In this document: piece after piece, positions 17,641-26,117 of the stretch
Numbering within the stretch: position 1 is the first letter of the stretch
How the letters are laid out: every line of letters starts with the position of its first letter
Assembly (NCBI RefSeq): GCF_009742725.1
Contig: NZ_WPHG01000002.1
Location: 248,001-312,000 of the forward strand
Length of the DNA: 64,000 nt
From: Nitratireductor arenosus
GTDB taxonomy: Bacteria > Pseudomonadota > Alphaproteobacteria > Rhizobiales > Rhizobiaceae
Direction of reading: 5' to 3'
The notes under the pieces: model-generated
Database searches by the model: none
Told to the model about the DNA's origin: nothing
The model's input: the letters and a program-made list of their open reading frames with translations, nothing else
Made by a program: the position numbers and the translations under genes

Positions 17641-18380
17641 CAGCCCGCGCCTCCGACATGCGGCATGCCGCGACGCGCCCAGCGCTCGACGCGGGCGATG
17701 ATGACGTTGGAAAACAGGGTCAGGAGCAGATAGAGCACGCCGGCGGCGACGAAGAAGGTGAAATAGGCCTTGGTCGCGCCGGCCGCCTGGCGGGTCGCCA
17801 GGGTCAGTTCGTTGAAGCCGACGACGGCGAGCAGCGCGGTGTCCTTGGTGGCGATCAGCCACAGATTGGCCAGGCCGGGTATGGCGTAGGGCAGCATTGC
17901 CGGCAGGGTAATGCGGCGCAGGAGCAGGCCGGGCGCCATGCCGTAGGCGCGCGCGGCCTCGATCTGGCCCTGCGGGATGGCGCGAATGGCGCCGCGAATG
18001 ACTTCGGTCGAATAGGCGCCCTGGACGACGCCGAGCACGGCGATGCCGGCGACGAGGCCGGAAATGTCGACCGGCGGGTAGCCGAAGGCCTCCAGCGCCC
18101 GGTTCACCAGATCGGTGCCGGCGTAATAAAGCAAAAGGATCAGCACCAGTTCGGGCACCGCGCGCACCACGGTGGTGTAGACCTCCAACAGGTCGCGGAC
18201 GACCGGGCCGCCGTAAAGCTTGCCCCATGCGCCGGCGGTGCCGATCACAAGGCCGATGCCGAACGCGCCGAGCGCGATCTGGACGGAACTGGCGAGGCCG
18301 CGCAGCAGCGTTCCGCCCCAGCCGGGCGGGCTCGGTGCGAGCAGGTCGAAAAGGCTCAGTTGCAGCAGGGTCTCAAGCAG
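17640..18380 (-). CDS. basic amino-acid ABC permease (HisQ-like), apparent CTG start
   Basis: Encodes 246 residues if translation begins at CTG 18380. The only conventional in-frame start is GTG 18248 (VIGTAGAWGK), which would remove about 44 residues including the conserved first helix region (GWGGTLLRGLASSVQIALGA) seen in HisQ proteins. No ATG, GTG or TTG lies in frame between that GTG and the upstream stop near 18456. CTG 18380 has GGAG exactly eight bases upstream. The EAA-type loop is EVIRGAIRAIPQGQIEAARAYGM. Alternatives are a sequencing frameshift or a truncated permease. The downstream permease overlaps by one base. Confidence 0.72.
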   Translation of the reverse strand: MLETLLQLSLFDLLAPSPPGWGGTLLRGLASSVQIALGAFGIGLVIGTAGAWGKLYGGPVVRDLLEVYTTVVRAVPELVLILLLYYAGTDLVNRALEAFGYPPVDISGLVAGIAVLGVVQGAYSTEVIRGAIRAIPQGQIEAARAYGMAPGLLLRRITLPAMLPYAIPGLANLWLIATKDTALLAVVGFNELTLATRQAAGATKAYFTFFVAAGVLYLLLTLFSNVIIARVERWARRGMPHVGGAG

Positions 18381-18416
18381 GTGCTTGTCTCCGGCGGTGA
18401 ATGCGCGTCGCGCCCC

Positions 18417-18436
18417 CCGCCGGCGCCGCCCGGCGG
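18417..18436 (-). other. intercistronic GC hairpin after the amino-acid binding-protein gene
   Basis: CCGCCGG pairs with CCGGCGG around a six-base loop, with an outer CGCCCC/GGGGCG pairing also possible. It lies between the binding-protein stop and the permease, the same place as the hairpins in the neighbouring importer operon. Confidence 0.5.
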
Positions 18437-18472
18437 CGTGCCGATCGAGGGGCGTTCAAGCTCTGGCGTCGG

Positions 18473-19255
18473 CTAGCCGCCAAAAATATCGAAATCGAAA
18501 TATTTCTTGGTGATCTCGTTATATTTGCCGCTGTCGCGGATCGCCCCGATGGCGGCGTTGAGCTTGGCCTTCAGATCGTCCTCGCCCTTGCGCACGCCGA
18601 AGCCGACGCCCGGTCCCAACACGTCCAGATCGGGCGCGACATTGCCCTTCATCTCGCAGCACGCCTTGCCCTGGTCGGTTTGCAGGAAGGCGTCGAGGGC
18701 GAGCGAATCCGCCTGGGTGGCGTCGATGCGGCCGGCGGCCAGGTCGGCATTGGCCTCGTCCTGGGTCTGGTAGACCTTGATCTCGGCAACCGCATCGCCG
18801 AAATGTTTTTTGGCGTAGACGTCGTGCACGGTGGAGACCTGGACGCCGAGGATCTTGTCCTTCAGCCCATCGGGCGTGGCGTCCATCTCGACGCCCTTGG
18901 CGCCGGCGATCCCGGTCGGGGTATTGTAATATTTGTCGCTGAAATCGATCGATTTCATCCGCTCGGCGGTGATCGACATGGAAGCGGCGATGAAGTCGAT
19001 CTTCTTGGCGTTGAGCGCCGGAATGATGCCGTCCCACGACACCGGCGTAATCTCGCAGTCGAGTTCGGCCGCAGCGCAGATCGCGTCGGCGATCTCGACT
19101 TCCCACCCGACCCACTTGCCCGACGCGTCCGGCGAGGCGAAGGGCGGGTAGGGTTCGGCGGCGATGCCGACCTTGACGGTCTCTGCCTGTGCCGCGCCGA
19201 GCGACATCATGCCGGCCGCGAACATGCCGGCGGCGAATTTGGCGAAGGATTTCAT
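18473..19255 (-). CDS. basic amino-acid ABC substrate-binding protein (family 3)
   Basis: Encodes 260 residues; ATG at 19255 follows GGGAG by six bases. A signal peptide ends near GAAQAET. The mature protein shows family-3 binding-protein motifs: VKVGIAAEPYPPFAS, GWEVEIADAICAA, WDGIIPALNAKKIDFI, MSITAERMKSIDFSDKYY and a C-terminal GFGVRKGEDDLKAKLNAAI. The pattern PPF, W-G-E-V-E-I and S-x-T-x-x-R is that of LAO/HisJ/ArgT-type receptors for arginine, lysine, ornithine, histidine or opines. The arginine-type genes divergent from the operon favour arginine or a derivative. Confidence 0.88.
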   Translation of the reverse strand: MKSFAKFAAGMFAAGMMSLGAAQAETVKVGIAAEPYPPFASPDASGKWVGWEVEIADAICAAAELDCEITPVSWDGIIPALNAKKIDFIAASMSITAERMKSIDFSDKYYNTPTGIAGAKGVEMDATPDGLKDKILGVQVSTVHDVYAKKHFGDAVAEIKVYQTQDEANADLAAGRIDATQADSLALDAFLQTDQGKACCEMKGNVAPDLDVLGPGVGFGVRKGEDDLKAKLNAAIGAIRDSGKYNEITKKYFDFDIFGG

Positions 19256-19297
19256 GGAAAACTCCCTTTGTTTGGTTGCGGTTCCCTGATTGCTGTC

Positions 19298-20110
19298 TCA
19301 GCCGACCGTGCGTAAAAATTGCTGCAACCGGTCGGATTTCGGCGCGCCGAACAGGTCTTCGGGCCGGCCTTCCTCCTCGACCAGGCCCTGGTGCAGGTAG
19401 ACGACGTGGCTGGCGACCTCGCGGGCGAATTTCATCTCGTGGGTGACGAGCACCATGGTGCGGCCCTCGCCGGCGAGGTCGGCGATCACCTTGAGCACCT
19501 CGCCGACCAGTTCGGGATCGAGCGCGGAGGTCGGTTCGTCGAACAGCATGACGCGCGGCTCGACGGCGAGCGCGCGGGCGATGGCGCCGCGCTGCTGCTG
19601 GCCGCCGGACAGGAAGGCGGGGTATACATCGCGCTTTTCGGCCAGCCCGACCCGTTCGAGCAGCGCCTCGCCGGTTGCGATCGCCTCGGCCCTCGCGATG
19701 CCCAGCACATGCACCGGCACCTCGATGACGTTTTCGATCAGCGTCATGTGGCTCCACAGATTGAAGCTCTGGAACACCATGCCGAGCCGGGAGCGGATGC
19801 GCTCGATCTGGCGCCGGTCGGCCGGCATCATGTCGCCGTGGCCGTCCGGTTTCAGCCGGATTTGCTCGCCATTGACGCGGATGATGCCGCTGGTGGGGTT
19901 TTCCAGACAATTGATGCAGCGCAGCAGCGTCGACTTGCCCGATCCCGAGCCGCCGATGATGGCGACCACCTCGCCGTCGCGCGCCGACAGCGACACTCCC
20001 TTCAATACGTGCAGGGCGCCGAACTTCTTGTGCAGGTCCTCCACATGGATCGCCTCGGCCGGTGTGCCGGATGGCTCTTGTGCTTCGGGTTGCGCGGCCG
20101 CGACCGTCAT
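19298..20110 (-). CDS. basic amino-acid ABC ATPase (HisP-like)
   Basis: Encodes 270 residues. Walker A is GGSGSGKST, Q-loop MVFQSFNLWSHMT, signature LSGGQQQR, Walker B VMLFDEPTSALDPE and switch His in VLVTHEMKFAREVA. The phrase NLWSHMT and the long insert with QIRLKPDGHGDMMPADRRQ are typical of HisP-type ATPases. It is the first gene of the minus-strand importer operon and is divergent from the DDAH-like gene, sharing a 212-base promoter region. Confidence 0.9.
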   Translation of the reverse strand: MTVAAAQPEAQEPSGTPAEAIHVEDLHKKFGALHVLKGVSLSARDGEVVAIIGGSGSGKSTLLRCINCLENPTSGIIRVNGEQIRLKPDGHGDMMPADRRQIERIRSRLGMVFQSFNLWSHMTLIENVIEVPVHVLGIARAEAIATGEALLERVGLAEKRDVYPAFLSGGQQQRGAIARALAVEPRVMLFDEPTSALDPELVGEVLKVIADLAGEGRTMVLVTHEMKFAREVASHVVYLHQGLVEEEGRPEDLFGAPKSDRLQQFLRTVG

Positions 20111-20264
20111 CGGTCACGCTTTCGCGGCGTATCGAACACCCGCAGACCCACCCGGTGCGCCATCGCCTGTCGCATCGTTCCCCGTTTCTTTCGCCGGATC
20201 CGTGGTCGCTGTGGCGGCGGACCGGCCTTTGTTTTTCGAGGCCATTACGGCACTTGCCGGCTTG

Positions 20265-20280
20265 TTATGCAAGCGTATAA
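20265..20280. promoter_or_regulatory. possible regulator operator in the divergent promoter region
   Basis: TTATGCAAGCGTATAA has palindromic ends TTAT/ATAA and a matching inner C/G pair, in an AT-rich patch 42 bases before the DDAH-like start. A TetR-type repressor is encoded two genes downstream and could bind here to control both directions. The dyad is imperfect, so this is tentative. Confidence 0.3.
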
Positions 20281-20322
20281 ATACGGGCGCCCGATTTCGT
20301 GGGCCGGAGGAATGGAAAAATC

Positions 20323-21192
20323 GTGACGCAATACGGCTCGCAATCCATGGCCGCGCCGCTGAAGCGCGTATTGATGTGTTCCGCCGGCACCGCCATGCGC
20401 GGCGCCGATCCGGCGCGCTGGCATTACGGACCGCAATTCGATCCGGCCAGGGCGGCGGCCCAGCATGCGCGGCTAAGCGCGCTGGTGGAAGCAGCCGGCG
20501 CGCGGATCGACTGGCTCGACGGCGCCGACGGGCTGGCGGATTCCGTCTTCACCCACGATCCGTCCTTGATGACCGATCGCGGCGCGGTGATCCTGTCGAT
20601 GGGCAAGGCGCTGCGCGGGCCGGAGCCGGGCCTGCACGAGGCACATTACCGGGATCTCGGCATTCCCGTTCTCGGCCGGATCGCGGCGCCGGGCCAGGTC
20701 GAGGGCGGCGATTGCGTGTGGCTAGACCCGTCCACGCTTGCCGTGGGGCGCGGGGTACGCACCAACGGGGCCGGTATCGGCCAACTGGCCGCGATCCTCG
20801 AACCGCTGGGCGTGACCGTGCACGGTTTCGACCTGCCTTTGTGGCACGGGGCCGACGCCTGCCTGCATCTGATGTCGGTGATCAGCCCACTCGCCGACGA
20901 TCTGGCGCTGGTCCATGCGCCGCTGCTGCCGGCGCCGTTCTGGCAGATGCTGCGGGCGCGCGGCATGGTGCTGGTGGAGGGCGATCCGGACGAATTCGCG
21001 GCCAGCAACGGGCTGTCGCTCAACGTGCTGGCGACCGCGCCGCGGGCGGCGATCGCGGTTGCCGGCTTTCCCCGGACGAAGGCGGCGATGGAACGGGCCG
21101 GCTGCAGCGTCGCGACCTTCGAGGCCGATGCTTTGTGCATTGCCTGCGAGGGCGGGCCGACCTGCCTGACCCGGCCGATCCTGCGGCAATGA
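20323..21192 (+). CDS. arginine deiminase/DDAH-type amidinotransferase-fold hydrolase
   Basis: Encodes 289 residues from a GTG at 20323 with GGAGG upstream; an ATG at 20347 is an alternative. Family motifs are DSVFTHDPSLMTDRGAVIL, VEGGDCVWLD, ADACLHLMSVIS with the catalytic His, and ACEGGPTCLTRP with the likely nucleophilic Cys near the C-terminus. The fold covers arginine deiminase, dimethylargininase and related enzymes acting on guanidino groups. The neighbouring importer and AruI/AruH-like enzymes suggest arginine, methylarginine or another guanidino compound. Its stop overlaps the TetR start. Confidence 0.82.
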   Translation: MTQYGSQSMAAPLKRVLMCSAGTAMRGADPARWHYGPQFDPARAAAQHARLSALVEAAGARIDWLDGADGLADSVFTHDPSLMTDRGAVILSMGKALRGPEPGLHEAHYRDLGIPVLGRIAAPGQVEGGDCVWLDPSTLAVGRGVRTNGAGIGQLAAILEPLGVTVHGFDLPLWHGADACLHLMSVISPLADDLALVHAPLLPAPFWQMLRARGMVLVEGDPDEFAASNGLSLNVLATAPRAAIAVAGFPRTKAAMERAGCSVATFEADALCIACEGGPTCLTRPILRQ

Positions 21193-21842
21193 CGACCAAT
21201 GGACGCCGCAAGTTTCGCCGCGAAGGCGAGGGGCGTCGCCGCCGGGATCTGATCGAGGCAACGCTGGACTGCGTGGCTGAAAACGGCATCGAAGGCGCAA
21301 CGGTGCGGGCGATCGCGTTGCGCGCCGGTGTCAGCGCCGGACTGATCCGGCACTATTTCCCCGGCAAGGCGGACCTCCTGCAGGCCGCCTATGCGGCGGT
21401 GGTCAAAAGGATGACCGACCAGGCCAAGGACGCGCTCGCCGCGCGCGAGGCGCGCCCGGCCGAGCGGCTTGCCGCCTTCGTGCGCGCCAATCTCGGTCCG
21501 CCGGTCGTCGACGCGCGCATCTTTTCGCTGTGGGCCGGCTTCATCGCCCGCGCCCATGCCGATACCGCGCTCGCCGCCGTGCACCGGGAAGGCTATCTCG
21601 GTTTTCGCGACGAGGTCGAAAGCTTGGTGGGCGCGGTGCTGGAGGAAGCCGGCCGCCCCGCTGACACGGCGATGCTGCGCCGGCATGCGATCGCCATCAA
21701 CGCCATTATCGACGGGCTATGGATCGAGGGCTGCATGGCCAGCAGCCTGTTTGGCGAGGGCGAACTGGCTGGAATCGCGATTGCCAGCGTCGCCGCGCAA
21801 CTCGGCGTCGACCTGCCGGGCCGTGCAGGGAGCGGGCATTGA
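21189..21842 (+). CDS. TetR family regulator (BetI-like)
   Basis: Encodes 217 residues. The ATG overlaps the upstream stop (ATGA) and the stop overlaps the next start. The N-terminal HTH reads RRRDLIEATLDCVAENGIEG, ATVRAIALRAGVSAGLIRHY and FPGKADLLQAAY, close to BetI-type repressors. The C-terminal domain has FSLWAGFIARAHADTALAAVH and IDGLWIEGCMASS, also found in BetI. Being inside the operon, it probably autoregulates it. The ligand could be a guanidino compound or aldehyde; not readable from sequence. Confidence 0.88.
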   Translation: MTTNGRRKFRREGEGRRRRDLIEATLDCVAENGIEGATVRAIALRAGVSAGLIRHYFPGKADLLQAAYAAVVKRMTDQAKDALAAREARPAERLAAFVRANLGPPVVDARIFSLWAGFIARAHADTALAAVHREGYLGFRDEVESLVGAVLEEAGRPADTAMLRRHAIAINAIIDGLWIEGCMASSLFGEGELAGIAIASVAAQLGVDLPGRAGSGH

Positions 21843-23437
21843 TGAAGACAGTCGGCGAGGCGTTGGTTGCGCTTTTGGAGGCGCATGGGGTCGACACGGT
21901 GTTCGGCATTCCCGGCGTCCACACGATCGAGCTTTATCGTGGCCTTGCGGGCTCGCCTATCCGGCACGTCACGCCGCGTCACGAGCAGGCGGCGGGGTTC
22001 ATGGCCGACGGCTATGCGCGCGCGACCGGCCGGCCGGGCGTGGCCCTGCTGATCACCGGACCCGGCCTGACCAACGCCGTCACCGCGATCGCCCAGGCGC
22101 GCGCCGACAGCGTGCCGATGCTGGTGATTTCCGGCGTCAACCGGCTAGACAGCCTCGGCCGGGGGCTCGGCCATCTGCACGAACTGCCCGACCAGCGCGC
22201 GTTGATGCGCAGCGTGTGCCTGATGTCGGAACGCGTCGAGCGGCCGCAGGACCTCGGCGGAACCGTCAGTCGCGCCTTCGACCGTCTCGCCTGCGGCCGG
22301 CCGGGCCCGGTTCATATCGAGATCCCGCTCGACGTGATGGGCCTGCCTGCCGGCGACCTGTCCCTCGAGACCGCGCCGCGACCGCTACATGCGACGCCCG
22401 CCAAGGCCGAGCGCGACCGCGCCTTTGAGATCCTGGCCCAGGCCCGCCGACCGGCGATCCTGATCGGTGGCGGCGCGCGCGGCGCGGCCGACGCCGTCGC
22501 GCGGCTGGCCGAACGGCTCGACGCGCCGGTGATTTCGACGGCCAATGCGCGCGGCATCATGCATGGCCATCGGCTGGCGGTGCCGGCAAGCCCGAGCCTG
22601 AAAGCGGTGCGCGCCTTGTTGGCCGACAGCGATGCGGTGCTGGCGCTGGGCACCGAAATGGGGCCGACCGACTACGACGTCTATGCCGATGGCGGGATGC
22701 CGGCGCTCGCCAATCTGGTGCGGGTCGATTGCGACGGCGGCCAGCTCGAGAAAACCCCGTGCGCGGTCGCGCTCGCCGGCGATGCGGCGGCCACCGCCGC
22801 GGCGTTGGTCGCGGCCCTCGGCGGCGGCGGTGATGGTTCGGCAGGCACGGGCGCCGAACGCGCCCGGAAGGCGCGAGACGATGCATGGGACGAGATCGGG
22901 CAGCGCATGCGGACCCATGTCGGCGCGCTCGAGGCGATCCGCAGCGCGGTGCCCGGCGCGACCATCGTCGGTGATTCCACCCAGGCGATCTATGCCGGCA
23001 ATCTTTTTTACGACCACGACCGGCCGGGCGGCTGGTTCAACGCCGCCACCGGCTATGGCGCGCTCGGCTACGGGCCGCCGGCGGCGATCGGCGCGGCCCT
23101 CGGCCGGCCGGGCGCGCCGGTGATCTGCCTGAGCGGCGACGGCGGCATGCAGTTCGTTTTGGCCGAATTGGGCACGGCGGTCGACGAGGGCGCGCCGGTG
23201 ATCTTCGTTGTCTGGAACAATCGCGGTTTCCAAGAAATCGAGGCGTCGATGCGCGCGGCCGGTATCGTGCCGGTCGGCGTGCGCCCGTCGGCGCCGGATT
23301 TTTGCGCTGTCGCCACCGCCTACGGCATGGCCGCCGAGCGGATCGGAGCGCTGGCAGATCTCGGCGCGGCGGTGGCGCGGGCGCGGCGCGCCGGCGGCCC
23401 GGCGCTGATCGAGCTTGCCGGCGCGCCGGAGCTTTGA
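21842..23437 (+). CDS. TPP-dependent decarboxylase, AruI-like (2-ketoarginine decarboxylase candidate)
   Basis: Encodes 531 residues; ATG at 21842 overlaps the TetR stop. It has the three-domain acetolactate-synthase architecture: GVDTVFGIPGVHTIELY, catalytic Glu in PRHEQAAGFMADGYAR, central domain ILIGGGARGAADAV, and TPP/Mg motif LSGDGGMQFV ending in VVWNN. Acetolactate synthase is unlikely in an isolated catabolic operon. Pseudomonas AruI, which decarboxylates 5-guanidino-2-oxopentanoate, belongs to this family and is paired with the aminotransferase AruH, and an AruH-like gene lies convergently next door. Other 2-oxo acids remain possible. Confidence 0.75.
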   Translation: MKTVGEALVALLEAHGVDTVFGIPGVHTIELYRGLAGSPIRHVTPRHEQAAGFMADGYARATGRPGVALLITGPGLTNAVTAIAQARADSVPMLVISGVNRLDSLGRGLGHLHELPDQRALMRSVCLMSERVERPQDLGGTVSRAFDRLACGRPGPVHIEIPLDVMGLPAGDLSLETAPRPLHATPAKAERDRAFEILAQARRPAILIGGGARGAADAVARLAERLDAPVISTANARGIMHGHRLAVPASPSLKAVRALLADSDAVLALGTEMGPTDYDVYADGGMPALANLVRVDCDGGQLEKTPCAVALAGDAAATAAALVAALGGGGDGSAGTGAERARKARDDAWDEIGQRMRTHVGALEAIRSAVPGATIVGDSTQAIYAGNLFYDHDRPGGWFNAATGYGALGYGPPAAIGAALGRPGAPVICLSGDGGMQFVLAELGTAVDEGAPVIFVVWNNRGFQEIEASMRAAGIVPVGVRPSAPDFCAVATAYGMAAERIGALADLGAAVARARRAGGPALIELAGAPEL

Positions 23438-23465
23438 GAAAGACCCGCGTCCGCGATGAGGGCGT

Positions 23466-24656
23466 TCAGGCGGAGCGGCGGCGCTCGCCGTAGCCGGCGA
23501 TGAAGCGACGCAGCCGGTCGGCGGCTTCATGCAGCACGGCCTCGCTCTGGCACAGGCTGATACGGATATGGCTTCTCGCGGCCTCGCCGAAGCTGAGCCC
23601 CGGCATGACGGCGACCTTTTCCGCTTCCAGGAAGCGCCAGGCGAACTGCTCGCAATCGAAATCGACGGCCGAGATGTCGAGCATGACATACATGCCGCCT
23701 TGCGAGCCGCGCACCGTGATGTCGTTGAAGCCGCGCACGGCGTCCAGAAAGGCCTTGCGGCGGGCGCCATAGCGCTCGGCGATCTCGTCGACCCCATAGG
23801 CGTTTTCCAGCGCCTCGATCGCGGCGCGGCTGACGAAGTCGTTGAGGCCGTAGGTGGTGACCAGGTTGAGGCTCACCAGCCTGGCGACGAGATCGGCCGG
23901 CGCGGTCAGCCAGCCGATCCGCCAGCCGGTCATGCCGTGGCTCTTGGACATGGAATTGATCACCAGCGTGCGCTCGGCCATGCCGGGCAGGGCGCGCGGC
24001 GAGACATGTTTCTTGCTGCCGGGCAAGGTCCAGTAGACCTCGTCGGAGATCAACCAGAGATCGTGGCGCCGGCACAGGGCGGCGATCGCCTCCAGCGTGT
24101 CGGGCGAATAGACCGCCCCGGTCGGGTTGTTCGGCGTGTTGATCAGCAGCGTCCGGGTATTGTCGCGGATGGCGGCCTCGATCGCTTCAGCGCGCGGCTC
24201 GAACCCGTCCTCGGCGCGCGCTTCCACGACGGTGAAATCGGCGCCGGCGGCGCGAAACGTGCCGGGATAGGTGGCGTAGTAGGGCGCGATCATGATCGCG
24301 TGGTCGCCGGGGTCGAGCGTGGCCTGGGCGGCGGCGAACAGGGCAAGCTGGCCGCCCGGCGTGGCGATCACCTGATCGGGGCGCGTCTCGAGGCCGGTCG
24401 CCTGCGCCGAAATCGCGGCCATGGCCGCGCGCAGCCTGGGCAGTCCGGCGAGCTGCGTGTAGTGGTGGCGGCCCTGGCGGACCGCTGCCACGCAGGCTTC
24501 GACGGTTTTGGCCGGCGTGTCGAAATCATGATCGCCGACCGACAGCATCATGATGTCCTCGCCGGCCTGCTTGCGTGTCATGGCGGCGAAATGAACCTCC
24601 CAGCCATCCTTGCCATGGGGGGTGATGCCGGAGATGCGGGACGAAGGGTTGGGCAT
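23466..24656 (-). CDS. class I/II aminotransferase, AruH-like (arginine:pyruvate transaminase candidate)
   Basis: Encodes 396 residues from the ATG at 24656. The start GKDGWEVHFAAMTRKQAGED and MMLSVGDHDFDTPA is close to AruH of Pseudomonas as I remember it. PLP motifs are present: NTPNNPTGAVY, LISDEVYW, NSMSKSHGMTGWRIGW (Schiff-base Lys in SKSHG), and the C-terminal IRISLCQ arginine. Transamination of arginine to 2-ketoarginine would feed the AruI-like decarboxylase. It converges on that gene with under 30 bases between stops, so it has its own promoter. Confidence 0.8.
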   Translation of the reverse strand: MPNPSSRISGITPHGKDGWEVHFAAMTRKQAGEDIMMLSVGDHDFDTPAKTVEACVAAVRQGRHHYTQLAGLPRLRAAMAAISAQATGLETRPDQVIATPGGQLALFAAAQATLDPGDHAIMIAPYYATYPGTFRAAGADFTVVEARAEDGFEPRAEAIEAAIRDNTRTLLINTPNNPTGAVYSPDTLEAIAALCRRHDLWLISDEVYWTLPGSKKHVSPRALPGMAERTLVINSMSKSHGMTGWRIGWLTAPADLVARLVSLNLVTTYGLNDFVSRAAIEALENAYGVDEIAERYGARRKAFLDAVRGFNDITVRGSQGGMYVMLDISAVDFDCEQFAWRFLEAEKVAVMPGLSFGEAARSHIRISLCQSEAVLHEAADRLRRFIAGYGERRRSA

Positions 24657-25066
24657 TTGGAGGCCTTCCGAAAACGCTAGGGCGCACTCAGCGCGCCGGT
24701 CCGCATGGTTCGCGAGCGCGCGTGATTTGTCCACCCCGCCAGCCGCGCCTCCTGACGTATCGGCTTCGACCGCAGCGTGATGTCCGCCAAGAATCCGCCG
24801 CGTCCGCCTAGAAAGCCGCTTTCGTCGTGAAAAGTCCAATCGCCTTTTTGCGGTTTATGATAGGAAATCGGCGCCGGGACGCCGTGTGAGGGTTGCGCCC
24901 CGGCGGAGTCGACCCGTCGCCGGCAATATGCGAAGGAAGGACGGGATAGCGGAGTGGGTCAGCACACGAGCCTGTTGTGCGACCGTCGCCGCGACGGTTA
25001 CGGTAAGGATGGTCTTGGCGCGCAACGACCGCGCGACTGGACGCGAAGCAGGTTAGGGACGGCGGG
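24657..25066. other. 410-base intergenic region
   Basis: Holds the promoters of the aminotransferase (minus) and the nitroreductase (plus). I find no protein gene with a plausible start, no RNA gene and no clear terminator. The more AT-rich patch around 24830-24870 (TTTTTGCGGTTTATGATAGG) is the likeliest promoter location. Confidence 0.4.
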
Positions 25067-25777
25067 ATGCTGGCGCCAGACAAACACAACGACACGGTAT
25101 TGGACGCCGACATCGTCGACGAGGCGATCATTTCGCGGCGGTCGGTGCGCGCATTTCTGTCCGATCCGGTCGACCAGGAGACGATCCGCGATATTCTCAA
25201 GGTCGCGAGCCGTGCGCCGTCGGGCACCAATATGCAGCCCTGGAAGGTTTATGTGACGACCGGCGAAAAGAAACGCCAGATCGCCGATGCCATCCTCAAT
25301 TCCGGGATCAGGGCCGAAAAGGCCAAGTGGGACGAATACCGCTATTATCCGGACCAGTTCTTCGAGCCTTATCTGTCACGCCGCCGCGCGGTCGGATTCT
25401 CGCTCTACGGCCATCTCGGCATCGGACGCCGCGACGTCAATCAGATGCGTGCCCAGCACGACCGCAATTTCGTCTTCTTCGACGCGCCGGTCGGCATGAT
25501 CTTCACTATCGACCGCCGGCTGAACCAGGGGTCGTGGGTCGATTACGGCATGTTTTTGCAAAACATCATGGTGGCCGCGCGTGGCAGGGGCTTGCATACC
25601 TGCCCGCAGGCGGCGTTCGCGCCCTACCATCGCCAGATCCGGCCCGTGCTCGGCATCCCCGACGAGGAGATCGTGGTATGCGGCATGGCGCTCGGCCACG
25701 AGGACACGTCCAAGCCGGAAAACAAGCTGCGCACGGAGCGCGCCGATCTCGAAGAGTTCGTGACCTTTATCGACTGA
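25067..25777 (+). CDS. nitroreductase family protein
   Basis: Encodes 236 residues. The flavin-binding opening is IISRRSVRAFLSDPVDQETI followed by ASRAPSGTNMQPWKVYV, typical of the FMN-dependent nitroreductase fold. Near the C-terminus are WVDYGMFLQNIMVAARGRGL and EEIVVCGMALGHED, which form the second part of the FMN site. These dimeric cytosolic enzymes reduce nitro groups, quinones or related substrates using NAD(P)H; the physiological substrate is not indicated. It appears monocistronic. Confidence 0.9.
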   Translation: MLAPDKHNDTVLDADIVDEAIISRRSVRAFLSDPVDQETIRDILKVASRAPSGTNMQPWKVYVTTGEKKRQIADAILNSGIRAEKAKWDEYRYYPDQFFEPYLSRRRAVGFSLYGHLGIGRRDVNQMRAQHDRNFVFFDAPVGMIFTIDRRLNQGSWVDYGMFLQNIMVAARGRGLHTCPQAAFAPYHRQIRPVLGIPDEEIVVCGMALGHEDTSKPENKLRTERADLEEFVTFID

Positions 25778-26117
25778 AACGGGAAGGCTACGGCCCTTCG
25801 CTCGCCGGGTCAGGGCTAAAGTGGGATCCGATTTCAGGATCGAGACAGGCCCAAATTCAACAGGCTGAAGCGCATCGGGCGTATCCGGAAGATCACGGCC
25901 GGTTTTTGCGAATGCCTACGGCGGCAGTAACGCAGTAACATTGTCGGCAATCGTGCGTATGTGACGGTTGGATACGACTGGTCCGGTGCCCCGTCACGAT
26001 GAAACGTGGCCGTGTCGCGGCTGCCGTTCTGGGTATCGTCGCCGAGGGAACCTGGAACCGGTTCCGATCCCACGCGTTGCAATCGCATAGGAGAACGAAA
26101 ATCGGACTTCAGTGGCC
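25778..26117. other. 340-base intergenic region
   Basis: No supported gene. A stretch near 25817-25835 (AGTGGGATCCGATTTCAGG) and a partly inverted copy near 26057-26072 (GGTTCCGATCCCACG) recall short intergenic elements often seen in rhizobia, but I cannot define the element boundaries. Confidence 0.3.

Noticed and set aside
20312-20326. Four-codon ATG frame (MEKS) overlapping the DDAH-like start, as a leader peptide
   Set aside because: Too short to judge, no regulatory residues or attenuator hairpin after it.
21842-23437. Assignment as acetolactate synthase (IlvB)
   Set aside because: No IlvN partner, operon with hydrolase and TetR, and AruH-like neighbour point to a catabolic 2-oxo-acid decarboxylase.
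22385-23797. 470-residue minus frame opposite the TPP enzyme
   Set aside because: Shadow frame with Arg/Ala bias, overlaps two well-supported genes.
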